This document shows, piece by piece, positions 1 to 9,571 of a stretch of 64,000 nucleotides of DNA. Made by a program: the position numbers and the translations under genes. Origin of the DNA: Chitinophagaceae bacterium (GTDB lineage Bacteria > Bacteroidota > Bacteroidia > Chitinophagales > Chitinophagaceae); contig JADJFD010000003.1 of the NCBI GenBank assembly GCA_016708765.1, positions 372,001 to 436,000 of the forward strand, read 5' to 3'. Under the pieces are notes generated by a model. The model was not told the origin of the DNA, searched no databases, and worked only from the letters and a program-made list of their open reading frames with translations. Positions within the stretch are counted from its first letter, which is position 1; every line of letters starts with the position of its first letter.

Positions 1-1587
1 CTTTAGTCCTGAAGAATTTGTTTTTTATTTTCAAGAAGATGGCTGCGCCAATGATTAATAAGCTAAGTACTGTCATAATTTTAGATAGCAAGTCGCCATA
101 CTTCACATAAAATGTTTTTGTATTATCCGGAACATCAATATTAATTTTAATTGCAGCATTGGTATCATATGGTTGTGGTTCAATAACTGTACCATAAGGA
201 TTGATAAAACAACTAATGCCGGTATTAGCACTTCTAGCCACCCATGTTCTGGTTTCAATGGCCCTTAATCTTGCATAGTTCATATGTTGTTTATGTCCTG
301 GAGTTTTCTTCCACCAGCCATCGTTGGTAATGATGCAAATAAGGTTTGCTCCATTGCGGATATATTTTCTCATGAAGTCGCCGTAGATACTTTCATAACA
401 AATAGAAGGAGCAATCTTGAAACCATTTTTTCTATCAGTACTGTTCTCTCATCTTGTTTTGCATAACCTGCAGTAGTGCCGCCAAATTTTTCAAACCATT
501 TATCAATGAATTTTAAAAACCACGGCAGCGTTTCCACACCCGGTACCAACATCGATTTGTGATAGAAGGCAGATGCGCCATTGCTATCTAATAATGCAGA
601 GCCATTGTATGATTCATAAAAGTGCCCATTAAACTCCTGAGAATATTTTGTCTTCGAAGTCATCTCTTTAAAACTTTCAATGCCCGTAAACAATGTGGCG
701 GTTGGATATTTTTTTAGAAACCCAAAAAGTGGGTGTAAAAAATAATTTTCTTTTAATGAAGCTTCATCAATTCTTGATGCAGTGTACAAAGCTGTTTCAG
801 GCCAGAGAATTAATGCGGTATTACTGTCAACTTGTTTTTCAGTGGTGCTGATTAGTCTTTGTAACTGATTTTCGAAAGAACCAGTTTGTTCTGATACTTT
901 TTCGTATGGATCAATGTTTGGTTGTACTACAACAATATTTTTATCAGAATTGGTACTGATTATATTCTTGTTTAATTTTTTGGCAATAAAAAAGGGGATA
1001 ATCAAGAGCAACAACCACCCCAAAATTTGTTTAAAATAAACGGCAGACCTTCCATTCTTTTGATATTCTGTAAATAAGGCATACACTAAAACATTGCTTA
1101 GCATTATCCATAAAGTACCACCACTTGTGCCAGTGTACTCATACCATTGAATCCATTCAGGATGCGATGCAAAAACATTTCCTAACGTAAGCCAAGGCCA
1201 ACTTAATCCCCAATCTTGCAAATGAATAAATTCAAAACACATCCAGAAAGCGATTAATGAAAGGTAGCCAATCGTAGTGCCGAATCTTTTTTTAGCAATC
1301 TTAAAACCAAGCCAGGGAACACACATCAATAAACTGTTGGCAAGAAATGCAGCTACTGCACCGGGTGCTGATGCATTCCATATCCACCAAGTGGTTGCCA
1401 CATTCCAGATGAACATAGTAACGTATGTAAGCCAGAAAAACTTTTTGCGGCTTTCAACTTTTGTCTCCAACCAAAGCAATGGAGTCCATGCAACAAAAAT
1501 GAGTAATGTAAGTGGCGACACAGGCCATGCTGCAAAAAGCAATAGACCAGAAGCAATGGCGAGAAAGAGATTTGTAAATCGGTTCAA
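1..1587 (-). pseudogene. lnt: Apolipoprotein N-acyltransferase, frameshifted and cut by the window edge
   Basis: Lnt transfers the third acyl chain to the N-terminal cysteine of lipoproteins in the inner membrane. The N-terminal half is a series of hydrophobic membrane segments, followed by a carbon-nitrogen hydrolase domain. The catalytic triad is visible: Glu in WPETAL (about residue 264), Lys in YHKSM (about 344) and Cys in SICYES. The Cys lies in a different frame. The main frame runs from 1587 to 370 and ends in a non-homologous tail. Good Lnt sequence resumes after the A6 run (T6 on the plus strand, 426-431) if one A is added, and stays open to base 1 (NDGWWKKTPGH, then RSANTGISCFINPYGT, then a final membrane helix). 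As given, the gene would lose its catalytic Cys. Since lnt is commonly essential in Gram-negative bacteria, a sequencing or assembly slip is the simplest explanation. The 3' end lies outside the window. Confidence 0.88.
426..431 (-). other. Apparent -1 frameshift site in lnt (A6 run on the coding strand)
   Basis: The coding strand reads GAA AAA ATG GTT. The conserved Lnt sequence needs GAA AAA AAT GGT TTC AAG, so one A is missing from a run of six. The phase does not form a classical X_XXY_YYZ heptamer: P-site AAA could re-pair, but A-site ATG could not. Programmed slippage is therefore unlikely here. Confidence 0.8.
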
Positions 1588-1709
1588 GAAAATGATTTAC
1601 TGTAAAAATAGAAGATGTTTGGCAGCATAACAACAAAGCATTTTTAAGTAATCAAAAAAAGTTTTATGGAAAATTTATGTATTGGCTATCTCATTTGAAA
1701 AGTAAAGCC

Positions 1710-2531
1710 ATGCAAACAAACAAAATTTTATCAGCACCGCTGATAGACCTGATCTTTGACGGCCGTAATAAAGAGTACGGCGCTTATTATCTCCGCAAAA
1801 CGTATGAGCAGCGAATTAAAAAATCATTACTTGTTACATTTTCTGTTGTAGCGTTAATTATTGGAGGAACTGCTTTGGCAGGGAATTCTAAAAAGAGTGA
1901 TCCTGTTTATAAAATTAGCGGTGGAGTTGACTTAATCGATTTGCCACCGGATGAAAAGATTCCAGAGCCGCCACCAAAACAAGAAACGCCACCTCCAGAA
2001 GAAGTGCAGGTGAAGCAAGAAAAGCTTGTAGAAATGGAAATTGTGGAAGATGATAAAGTAATAGAGCCACCACCTTCACAAGATGCACTTGCTATTGCTA
2101 AAATTGGCGATACAAAACTGGATGGTATCCTTGATGATAAAATTGCAAAACCAGAAATAAAAGAAGGTATTGCAAAAGGAATATTGGAAGTAAAAAGAAA
2201 TACTGAACCTGAACAACCATATACAACTGTACAAGTGGAAGCTCAATTCATTGGCGACTGGATAAAATTTTTAAAAAGAAATCTTGATCCGGAAACACCG
2301 ACAAGAAATGATGCACCTGTGGGCAGATACACTGTAGTTGTACAATTTGTAGTAGATAAAGAAGGCGTTGTGAGTGATATAAAGGCATTAACCAATCATG
2401 GTTATGGATTAGAAGCAGAAGCAGTAAGAGTATTAAAGAAAGCACCTAAGTGGAAACCTGCTATTCAAAATGGGTATGAAGTAAAAGCCTATCGTAAGCA
2501 ACTGATAACTTTTGATGTGCTGGAGGAGTAA
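1710..2531 (+). CDS. Energy transducer TonB
   Basis: TonB couples the inner-membrane proton motive force to outer-membrane TonB-dependent receptors. The N-terminus carries the Bacteroidota TonB signature (LIDLIFDGRNKEYGAYYLR), then one membrane helix at about residues 40-60. A proline/glutamate-rich periplasmic spacer (IPEPPPKQETPPPEE) follows, then a C-terminal TonB domain with VVVQFVVDKEGVVSDI and WKPAIQNGYEV. I start it at ATG 1710 (MQTNKIL), where homology begins; an in-frame ATG at 1677 would add 11 unlikely residues. ExbB and ExbD are not nearby, so this is a stand-alone paralogue that could serve receptors such as the SusC-like one at 14.2 kb. A strong hairpin follows and separates it from convergent guaB. 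Confidence 0.9.
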   Translation: MQTNKILSAPLIDLIFDGRNKEYGAYYLRKTYEQRIKKSLLVTFSVVALIIGGTALAGNSKKSDPVYKISGGVDLIDLPPDEKIPEPPPKQETPPPEEVQVKQEKLVEMEIVEDDKVIEPPPSQDALAIAKIGDTKLDGILDDKIAKPEIKEGIAKGILEVKRNTEPEQPYTTVQVEAQFIGDWIKFLKRNLDPETPTRNDAPVGRYTVVVQFVVDKEGVVSDIKALTNHGYGLEAEAVRVLKKAPKWKPAIQNGYEVKAYRKQLITFDVLEE

Positions 2532-2599
2532 AGGGAAATTGTTAATTGGTTAATTAGTTTATTTATTTGTCTCGAACCAATTACAGATTACTTAAAACG

Positions 2600-2641
2600 A
2601 AAGACCGGAGTTTTCAATTTATATAGAAAATTCCGGTCTTT
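2600..2641. terminator. Bidirectional terminator between tonB and guaB
   Basis: A 16-bp stem (2600-2615 with 2626-2641, one G-U pair) surrounds a 10-base AT loop. It sits between two convergent genes. Short T/A runs on both sides allow function in both directions. Confidence 0.8.
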
Positions 2642-2681
2642 TAGCCTGATTAACTAATTAACTTATAAACTAATCAACTAT

Positions 2682-4178
2682 TTACTTCCTACTATAATTC
2701 GGTGCTTCTTTTGTAATCTCGATATCATGTGCATGGCTTTCCCTCATACCTGCGTTGGTGATTTTTACAAATACAGCTTTCTTTAAAGCTTCAATATTAC
2801 CAGCACCGCAATAACCCATACCTGCACGAAGACCACCAGTGTATTGATAAACGATTTCTTTCAACGTTCCTTTGTATGCCACACGGCCTTCGATGCCTTC
2901 GGGTACAAACTTTTTTACATCATCTTCTACATCTTGAAAATAGCGATCGCTGCTACCGGTTGCCATTGCACCAAGGGAACCCATGCCACGGTATTGTTTG
3001 AACTTTCTTCCTTCGAAGATGATAGTTTCGCCGGGACTTTCTTCTGTGCCTGCAAAAATGCTTCCCATCATTACACAATCGGCACCGGCAGCTAATGCTT
3101 TTACCATATCACCAGTATAACGAATTCCTCCATCTGCAATGATTGGAATATTTTTTCCTTTTACTGCGGCGGCCGCTTCCATAACTGCTGTAAGTTGTGG
3201 CACACCTGCACCTGCAACAATTCTTGTAGTACAAATAGAACCCGGCCCAATACCAACTTTAATTGCATCTGCTCCAGCATCTGCTAAGGCTTTTGCTCCT
3301 GCGGCTGTGCCAACGTTGCCTGCCAGCACATTTATATTTTTAAAATTCTTTTTTACACTTTTCAATGCTTCAATAACTCCTTTGCTGTGGCCATGTGCAC
3401 TATCTAAAGCAATAACATCGGCGCCTACAGTTTGTAATGCAGCAACTCTATCCAATATATCAGCAGTAATACCAACACCAGCACCAACGAGTAAACGGCC
3501 AAATTTATCCTTTACTGCATTGGGATTGCTTTTTAATTTTAAAATATCGCTATAAGTAAAGAGGCCTGTAAGCCTTCCCTGCTTGTTTATAATTGGGAGT
3601 TTTTCAACTTTTGTTTTTTTGAAAAGCTCTTCTGCTTTTTTTATATCTGTTCCTTCTGGTGCCGTGTACAAATTCTCTTTTGTCATTACCTCACTCACCT
3701 TTCTTTTCATATTTTCTTCGAAGCGAAGATCTCTGTTGGTGAGTATGCCGACTAGTTTTCCACTTTTATCAATGATTGGAATACCGCCGATTTTATTTTC
3801 CCGCATCAGTTTCAAAGCATCACCAATGGTAGCGTCTGCCAATAATGTAACAGGATCAATGATCAATCCACTTTCACTTCTTTTTACTTTGCGTACCTGC
3901 TCGGCCTGCTTTTCAATACTCATATTCTTATGCAGAATGCCAAGGCCGCCTTCTCTTGCCAATGCGGTTGCCAGTGCTGCTTCAGTAACAGTATCCATTG
4001 CTGCTGAGAGTAAGGGAACGTTCAGTGTAATGTTTTTGGTGAGCTTTGTTTTAATCTCCACATCCCGTGGAAGCACCTGGCTATAGCCGGGCATTAATAA
4101 AACATCGTCGAAGGTGAGGCCTTCGCCGAAAAATTTGTCTGAAACCTTATTTGTGTTGGGGGAATTTCTTGTTGCCAT
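2682..4178 (-). CDS. guaB: Inosine-5'-monophosphate dehydrogenase
   Basis: GuaB oxidises IMP to XMP with NAD+, the first committed step of GMP synthesis in the cytoplasm. The barrel begins with LTFDDVLLMPGYS and is interrupted by two CBS domains (about residues 95-215). The catalytic cysteine is in GPGSICTTR (about residue 316), followed by the phosphate-binding IADGGIRYTGD and the flap QYRGMGSLGAM. The length of about 498 aa is normal for the family. I chose ATG 4178 (MATRNS) rather than the in-frame ATG at 4202, because a near-perfect promoter at 4182-4213 lies between them and ends three bases before 4178. The upstream start would precede the transcript. guaA is not in the window. Confidence 0.97.
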   Translation of the reverse strand: MATRNSPNTNKVSDKFFGEGLTFDDVLLMPGYSQVLPRDVEIKTKLTKNITLNVPLLSAAMDTVTEAALATALAREGGLGILHKNMSIEKQAEQVRKVKRSESGLIIDPVTLLADATIGDALKLMRENKIGGIPIIDKSGKLVGILTNRDLRFEENMKRKVSEVMTKENLYTAPEGTDIKKAEELFKKTKVEKLPIINKQGRLTGLFTYSDILKLKSNPNAVKDKFGRLLVGAGVGITADILDRVAALQTVGADVIALDSAHGHSKGVIEALKSVKKNFKNINVLAGNVGTAAGAKALADAGADAIKVGIGPGSICTTRIVAGAGVPQLTAVMEAAAAVKGKNIPIIADGGIRYTGDMVKALAAGADCVMMGSIFAGTEESPGETIIFEGRKFKQYRGMGSLGAMATGSSDRYFQDVEDDVKKFVPEGIEGRVAYKGTLKEIVYQYTGGLRAGMGYCGAGNIEALKKAVFVKITNAGMRESHAHDIEITKEAPNYSRK

Positions 4179-4181
4179 GTG

Positions 4182-4213
4182 CAAAGATAAGTGGCCCGGC
4201 AATTACAGACAAA
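4182..4213 (-). promoter_or_regulatory. guaB promoter, Bacteroidota -33/-7 type
   Basis: On the minus strand TTTG (4213-4210) is followed by 20 bases and then TATCTTTG (4189-4182). This matches the known Bacteroidota primary sigma consensus TTTG-N19-21-TAnnTTTG. The guaB ATG begins only three bases downstream, so the mRNA should have little or no leader. Confidence 0.8.
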
Positions 4214-4222
4214 CTGAAATTT

Positions 4223-6256
4223 TTACCGGATCAATGTGATAGTCCCTTTCTCAAAAACTTCTTTTTTTGTATCACGGTGTATATATCGGAGCATCCAGAC
4301 AAATACACCAGTTCCTTGCAGATTGCCGTTAATCTTGCCATCCCACTTATCCTGCCAGTTATTGGTTTGAAATACTAATTGCCCCCAGCGATTGTACACT
4401 TTGAATTCGTAATTATCTGCTTTCAACGCATTATGGGGTCTAAAGAAATCATTGCGGCCATCATTGTTCGGAGTAAAGGCTGTAGGCACTGCAATCAGAC
4501 AATGGTCAAGTACTGTTAACGTTCTTCGGGTGCTATCGCTGCATCCTAATGCATTGCTACTGGCAACAAGCTTTACGGTATAATAAGCTTCTCGATTAAT
4601 TATCGGAAACTGTACAGGTAACGGATCCTTTAAAGTACTTGTTGCAATAACATCAAATGTCCATTTCCATATATCTATTAATCCTGTTGAAGTATTGAAT
4701 ACTTCGAGTTTGTCTTCGGGACAAATAATAGATGGCATGTTGAAGTCTGCTTTTACTTCGTTGTCAAGATTAATTTGCGTTGACGATGTATCGCTACAAG
4801 TACCGTTACTTACACCAAGTTGAATTGTGTTGTTACTTGTTGCTGGAAAAATGATAGTGTGAGATTGAGTTGTTACAGGTGTTCCGTTATTGAAAATCCA
4901 GTTCCAGTTATTTACATCATTTGCTCCGTTGTGTATAAAAGAAATGGTGTCTGTACGGCAACCGAGTTTTTGTGTGTATGTAAATGCTGCATTAACTGTA
5001 TCAGCAGTGGAAAATGGTAATGAGTGAACTGGAGTTTCCAGTCCGCACTCATCAACCAACACAGTTCCATCGTTGCCTGCCTTTAACGTCAATTGATAAT
5101 TTCCCTTTGTAAAAATAGGTGCTGCAAATTTTACAACAACATAGTCAGTTTTTCCTGCAACACAATTTCCTGCGGCACTGATAACTGTAACAGGTGTTGG
5201 GCCAGCTACCACAAAATCACTTCCATCGGCAGCAATACTTGCACAACTTATTTTCTTTGGAAAATAAATTCGAACAGAATCTATTGTGCAGGCAGTTTTT
5301 CCAATGCTATCTGCAAAAATGGGTTGAGGTACAGCATAAGTAAAGGAAACTTTATCACCTGGAGTTATGGCTGTTCCACAAATATCCAATAATGAATTTC
5401 CATCTGATCCATTATTGATAATAAGTTCGAATGTTCCATTGGGAAGTGCTGCAGCTAATGTAATTGTCATTTCATTAAAGTCAAAAGCACCTGTACAATT
5501 TGCTGAAACAGCACTTACTACCGTACCAGCAGCAGGTGATAAGCTGAATTCACTTCCGGAAGCAGTGGCAGTATTGCATCTTATCTGCTTATTCAGTTTC
5601 AGTGTAATTACTTTACCATCACAGTCAACTTTTGCACTCAGCATTTTTGGTAATTTTGGATCGGTGATAACGGCAGTGCCACCGCCAAATGATAAATCAT
5701 AACCGCTTTGCCCATCGGTGAAATGGCTAACCATCAAAAGATATTCCCGTCCGGCAGTTAATACGGGCATAGCTGCAAATCTTGATGCGCCTGCAGCTGG
5801 ATCTGATGCGCATTGAATAAAATTAACTCCCGCTGCAGATGCACCTGTTGCACCATAAGAGCCAGACCAGTTGCCTGTTACTACCAAAGAGTTTACAGTG
5901 AAAATATCATTGGGGTTTCTTCCGGTTATATCATAGAGTTGCCAGTCATAGTCTTCATTGGCGGCTAAAGGAGTGATGGTAAATCCAAGTGTGCCGCCAA
6001 CGAAACAGGTAAATTTATAAAAGAAGGGGTTCTTGTTTTGATAATCGGCGCCACCTGCTCCAGAACAACCCGGAACAAACAAATCGTTGGTACTACATAT
6101 TGGTACTGATGCTTGCTGAAAAACTGTAGAGCCGCAAACAGGAAAAGCAGTGCTTGGTGTTTGTCCCAATGTAGTACATGCCTGTGAATGCGCAACTAAA
6201 TTATTGCAAAGAAATAGGATAAGTAATAATATGAGAGGTGTACGTTGTAATTTCAT
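4223..6256 (-). CDS. Secreted protein with gliding-motility-type C-terminal domain (type IX cargo)
   Basis: A signal peptide (MKLQRTPLILLLILFLCNN, cleaved near AHSQ) precedes a cysteine-rich N-terminal region (ACTTLGQ, VCGSTV). Repeated Ig-like segments follow, each with a CxTxxDSVRIYFPKKI or CDGKVITLKLNKQI-like strand. Next come PKD-type domains (NNWNWIFNNG, IDIWKWTFDV) and a C-terminal domain starting PTAFTPNNDGRNDFF with FKVYNRWGQLVF. That C-terminal domain is the CHU_C/gliding-motility-associated (type B) sorting signal for the type IX secretion system. The protein is therefore predicted to be surface-exposed or released, probably in adhesion or gliding; its target is unknown. I start it at ATG 6256, because the upstream in-frame ATG (6283) would spoil the signal peptide. 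Confidence 0.88.
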   Translation of the reverse strand: MKLQRTPLILLLILFLCNNLVAHSQACTTLGQTPSTAFPVCGSTVFQQASVPICSTNDLFVPGCSGAGGADYQNKNPFFYKFTCFVGGTLGFTITPLAANEDYDWQLYDITGRNPNDIFTVNSLVVTGNWSGSYGATGASAAGVNFIQCASDPAAGASRFAAMPVLTAGREYLLMVSHFTDGQSGYDLSFGGGTAVITDPKLPKMLSAKVDCDGKVITLKLNKQIRCNTATASGSEFSLSPAAGTVVSAVSANCTGAFDFNEMTITLAAALPNGTFELIINNGSDGNSLLDICGTAITPGDKVSFTYAVPQPIFADSIGKTACTIDSVRIYFPKKISCASIAADGSDFVVAGPTPVTVISAAGNCVAGKTDYVVVKFAAPIFTKGNYQLTLKAGNDGTVLVDECGLETPVHSLPFSTADTVNAAFTYTQKLGCRTDTISFIHNGANDVNNWNWIFNNGTPVTTQSHTIIFPATSNNTIQLGVSNGTCSDTSSTQINLDNEVKADFNMPSIICPEDKLEVFNTSTGLIDIWKWTFDVIATSTLKDPLPVQFPIINREAYYTVKLVASSNALGCSDSTRRTLTVLDHCLIAVPTAFTPNNDGRNDFFRPHNALKADNYEFKVYNRWGQLVFQTNNWQDKWDGKINGNLQGTGVFVWMLRYIHRDTKKEVFEKGTITLIR

Positions 6257-6324
6257 TAGTAGGAAGTCAAAATATAGGTTCAATTATTTCAAGACACTAA
6301 AACCATGCTTTTTGCTGTATGTGT

Positions 6325-7431
6325 TTAAGCAATCTTATATAATTTCCCGGGTAAAGATAGTATCACATTCTGTAATTCTAAATTAAGTATAGCGACTGCG
6401 ACAGTACTACTGCTTAATCCGCTTTTGAAATTGATGTCATCAATGGAGGTGGTTTCATTTTCTTTGAGAATATCAATAACTACTCTTTCTTCTTTTGTGA
6501 GTTCAATAAATATTTCTCTTTGCTGCTTCTTTTGTTTTTTATTCTTAGCTGCATCTTCCCAGCCCATTAGTTGTAAAAACTCATTTGTGTCGGATAATAA
6601 TACGGCTTTATTGGATTTAATGAGATAATTGCACCCGGCACTTTTACTGTCTGTAATTTTTCCGGGAATGGCGAACACATCTTTGTTATAACCATTGGCT
6701 AATTCAGCTGTAATCATGCTGCCGCCTTTGATGCTTGTTTCAATTACAATTGTTGCATCACTCATGCCTGCTACAATTCTGTTACTACTGGGGAAATTAT
6801 GTTTGTCTGGTTTTGATTTGCTTTTAAATTCTGTCAATAAACCGCCTCCGTTCTTAATCATATCCTTTGCAAGGCCTGCATGTTCCGGCGGATAAATAAG
6901 ATCGAGGCCATGTGCCAATACACCAACAGTAGGTAGATTGTTTTTCACTGATGCTTTGTGTGCAATAGCATCTACTCCAAAAGCTAGACCGCTAATGACT
7001 GTAATGTTTTGCGATGCAATTGATTTGACTAGCTCATCTGTTACTTGTTTTGCATAATCGGTGTAGCTTCTTGTGCCGATAATAGAAACGATTTTTTGTG
7101 CATTCAGATCAGCTTCTCCCTTGTAATAAAGCATAGTAGGAGAGTCGTAACAATTTAATAATCGTTGTGGATATAACGGGTCAGTCAAAAACAGTGGTTT
7201 AATCTTGTATTTTTCTATAAACTTAATTTCATCTTCTGCTCTTGAAAAATCTTTGAAAGAGGAGATTGATGCAGCTCTGACCGGACCAATGCCTTCAATT
7301 TTTTCGAGGAATGATTTCTTGGCATGAAATATTTCTTCTGCTTCGCAATGCTGCAAAAGAATTTTGGCCTGTACGGTTCCGATATTAGGAATAAGCGTTA
7401 AAGCTAACTGGTATAAAAGTTCGGGATGCAT
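6325..7431 (-). CDS. dprA: DNA-processing protein DprA
   Basis: DprA binds incoming single-stranded DNA and loads RecA during natural transformation. An N-terminal helix-hairpin-helix/SAM-like region (KIEGIGPVRAASI, about residues 44-56) precedes the Rossmann DprA domain. That domain contains VSIIGTRSYTDYA, VISGLAFGVDAIAHKA, TVGVLAHGLDLIYPPEH, FPSSNRIVAGMSD and ETSIKGGSMITAELA. The C-terminal winged helix (about 300-368) is present. The length of 368 aa is normal. A TATATTTG -7-like element sits at 7451-7458. Together with the HhH outer-membrane protein at 12 kb it makes competence in this organism plausible, but no comEC or pilus genes are here. Confidence 0.95.
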   Translation of the reverse strand: MHPELLYQLALTLIPNIGTVQAKILLQHCEAEEIFHAKKSFLEKIEGIGPVRAASISSFKDFSRAEDEIKFIEKYKIKPLFLTDPLYPQRLLNCYDSPTMLYYKGEADLNAQKIVSIIGTRSYTDYAKQVTDELVKSIASQNITVISGLAFGVDAIAHKASVKNNLPTVGVLAHGLDLIYPPEHAGLAKDMIKNGGGLLTEFKSKSKPDKHNFPSSNRIVAGMSDATIVIETSIKGGSMITAELANGYNKDVFAIPGKITDSKSAGCNYLIKSNKAVLLSDTNEFLQLMGWEDAAKNKKQKKQQREIFIELTKEERVVIDILKENETTSIDDINFKSGLSSSTVAVAILNLELQNVILSLPGKLYKIA

Positions 7432-7450
7432 TGGATAAAGTAGTAAACCT

Positions 7451-7458
7451 CAAATATA
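7451..7458 (-). promoter_or_regulatory. Possible dprA -7 element
   Basis: TATATTTG on the minus strand matches TAnnTTTG and lies 19 bases before the dprA ATG. I see no clear TTG/TTTG partner at the right distance. Confidence 0.35.
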
Positions 7459-7576
7459 TGATGAAATGAATCATAAAAATTTCGAGTAACTTTTCTTAAT
7501 CTGCGAAGAAAAATTTATGATTTATTCAATGTGGCAAAAATAAAATTAGATTAACACATTAAAGATGATTTGATGC

Positions 7577-9493
7577 CTACTGGCTTACCACTTTCATTTC
7601 CGTTCTGCGGTTTAAGGACCTTCCGTCTTCCCCTTTGTTATCGGCAACCGGTTTGGTTTCGCCAAAGCCTTTTGCTGTTAACCTTTTCGCATCAATATTT
7701 TTATTGATAAGATAATTGACAACTGATTTTGCCCTTTCATTACTTAATGCGAGGTTGTCGGAAGGTTTACCAACATTATCAGTGTGGCCACCAATTTCAA
7801 TTTTAAGGAAAGGATTCTCATTGAGTAACTGTACCAGCTTACCCAGTTCAACTTGCGATTCAACTTTTAATTCAAATTTATTTACGTCAAAGAAAATATT
7901 CTTTAAAATGACGTTTGCATTGAGTTCGATTGACTGTAATGCAATATCTTTTTTGTAAGTAGAATCTGGTGATTTGTCAATCATCAAAAAATTATCTGAA
8001 TAGAATAAATAACCTTTGCGGTTTACATTAAAGGCATAATCTTTTCCGACAGGGAGTGTGATAAAGTACTTTCCATTTTCATCTGTTTGTACTTGTGTGA
8101 TGGTTTGCCTTGTAGCCAAATCAATTAATTCAACTGTAGACGGAATTCCTCTTAATGTTTTTTTATCTGTCACAATCCCTTTTACCCATAATGTTTTAAA
8201 AGGACGGATGTCTTTTCTTAATTCAAAACTGTAAATGTCTAATGAACCTCTGGAATCACTTCTATCGCTGGCATAATATGCGGTTACTCCATCAGCAGCA
8301 ATAAACAGTGTTCCTTCATCATTGATCGTATTAATCGGATAGCCGAGGTTCATAGGTTTTGTCCAAGTGTTGCCATAGCTTCTGCGAACAAAGAAAAGAT
8401 CATTTTCTCCGTAACCCTGCCAGCCATTTGATGTAAAATATAATGTCTGGTTATCAGCATGAATAAAAGGGCATTGATCGTCAGCATCTGTATTGATTCC
8501 TGCTCCTATATTTCCCGCTTTGCTCCAAGTGCCGTTTGGTTGTAGGTGCGAAACATAAATATCGCTGCCGCCTAACCCATCCATTCTTCTGCTGGCAAAA
8601 TACAAGTCTCTTTTATCGGGTGATAAACATGGTTGCGAATCCCATTGATCAGAATTTACGTTGGCGCCAAGGTTTACAGATTCGCTCCACCCTTGTGGCG
8701 TCATTACGGAGAAGTATAAATCATAGTTGCCAAAATTATCCCGTCTGTCCCTTGCAGTGAAAATCAAGAGCTGCCCATCCTGCGAAATTGTTTGTGCGGC
8801 TTCACTTTGTGGTGTATTGATATTTCCTTCCAGTGGTTTTACGTCTTCCCATTTTTTATTATTCAGTTTGCTGGAATAAAAATCTTCATTGATGTTTTTA
8901 ACTCTTCTTGTAAAAACTAATTCGTTTGCATCAATACTTAATGAAGGAAAATATTCCGGCTCTGCAGTATTTACACCAGGTCCAAGATTTTGTGGTGCAA
9001 AGACATAACTTTTATCTGGATTGTTTTTTTCAAATTCTATGGCGAATTCGTATGATTTTTTTCTTTTTTCTAATTTATCTAACATAGTTGGATTTTTTGG
9101 AGCATTCTTTGAAAGCAAATCATTCAACGACTTTAATGCTTTATCAAAATTTCCTTCGGCAGCTAGTTGAGTGGAATAAGGAGATTTGTAATCCAGTGTA
9201 TAAACTGAATCTAACGAAAAAGCCATTTCGAAATGGTGAATACTTTTCTTGTGACTTTTCATATTGCCAAATAAGCTGCCCAATGCCAGGTGTGCATCTA
9301 CGTATTTGTTATCTTCTTCCACAGCTTGAAGTAGCAGCCCGATTGCACTGATTATATTATCATCTGCGGCTCTTTCCTGTGCCTGATTATAATATTGAAC
9401 AGCTTTCTTTTTTATTTTTCCCGGATCGTATTGAGAAAAAGCAGCAAAAGCATGACAAGTAATAAGTAAAAGGAGAAATATTTTTTTCATCAA
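7577..9493 (-). CDS. OmpA-family protein with TPR, beta-propeller and CRD domains (PorE-like)
   Basis: A signal peptide (MMKKIFLLLLITCHAF, cleavage near AFSQ) is followed by TPR-like repeats (about residues 25-140). A WD40/PD40-type beta-propeller comes next, with repeated DLYFSV, DLYFASRRMDGLGGSDIYVS and TLYFTSNGWQGYGENDLFF units (about 165-420). A carboxypeptidase-regulatory-like domain follows (VKGIVTDKKTLRGIPSTVELID, about 430-510), and an OmpA C-terminal peptidoglycan-binding domain ends the protein (EIGGHTDNVGKPSDNLALSNERA). This domain order is that of PorE, a periplasmic/outer-membrane anchor of the type IX secretion system. Bacteroidota also carry many paralogues with the same order, so PorE itself is only a possibility. 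There is no convincing lipobox, unlike known PorE. The start could be either of the two adjacent Met codons. Confidence 0.85.
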   Translation of the reverse strand: MMKKIFLLLLITCHAFAAFSQYDPGKIKKKAVQYYNQAQERAADDNIISAIGLLLQAVEEDNKYVDAHLALGSLFGNMKSHKKSIHHFEMAFSLDSVYTLDYKSPYSTQLAAEGNFDKALKSLNDLLSKNAPKNPTMLDKLEKRKKSYEFAIEFEKNNPDKSYVFAPQNLGPGVNTAEPEYFPSLSIDANELVFTRRVKNINEDFYSSKLNNKKWEDVKPLEGNINTPQSEAAQTISQDGQLLIFTARDRRDNFGNYDLYFSVMTPQGWSESVNLGANVNSDQWDSQPCLSPDKRDLYFASRRMDGLGGSDIYVSHLQPNGTWSKAGNIGAGINTDADDQCPFIHADNQTLYFTSNGWQGYGENDLFFVRRSYGNTWTKPMNLGYPINTINDEGTLFIAADGVTAYYASDRSDSRGSLDIYSFELRKDIRPFKTLWVKGIVTDKKTLRGIPSTVELIDLATRQTITQVQTDENGKYFITLPVGKDYAFNVNRKGYLFYSDNFLMIDKSPDSTYKKDIALQSIELNANVILKNIFFDVNKFELKVESQVELGKLVQLLNENPFLKIEIGGHTDNVGKPSDNLALSNERAKSVVNYLINKNIDAKRLTAKGFGETKPVADNKGEDGRSLNRRTEMKVVSQ

Positions 9494-9571
9494 TCAATTG
9501 TATTGGATTCTTATAACGAAGCTACTTTGTTTTTATTCCACAAAAGAGAGAAAAAAGTACGGAATGGTTGC

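Noticed and set aside
3139..3555. 138-codon plus-strand ORF inside guaB
   Set aside because: It is antisense to a fully conserved gene, with Ala/Pro/Ser-rich composition typical of a reverse-frame shadow and no motif.
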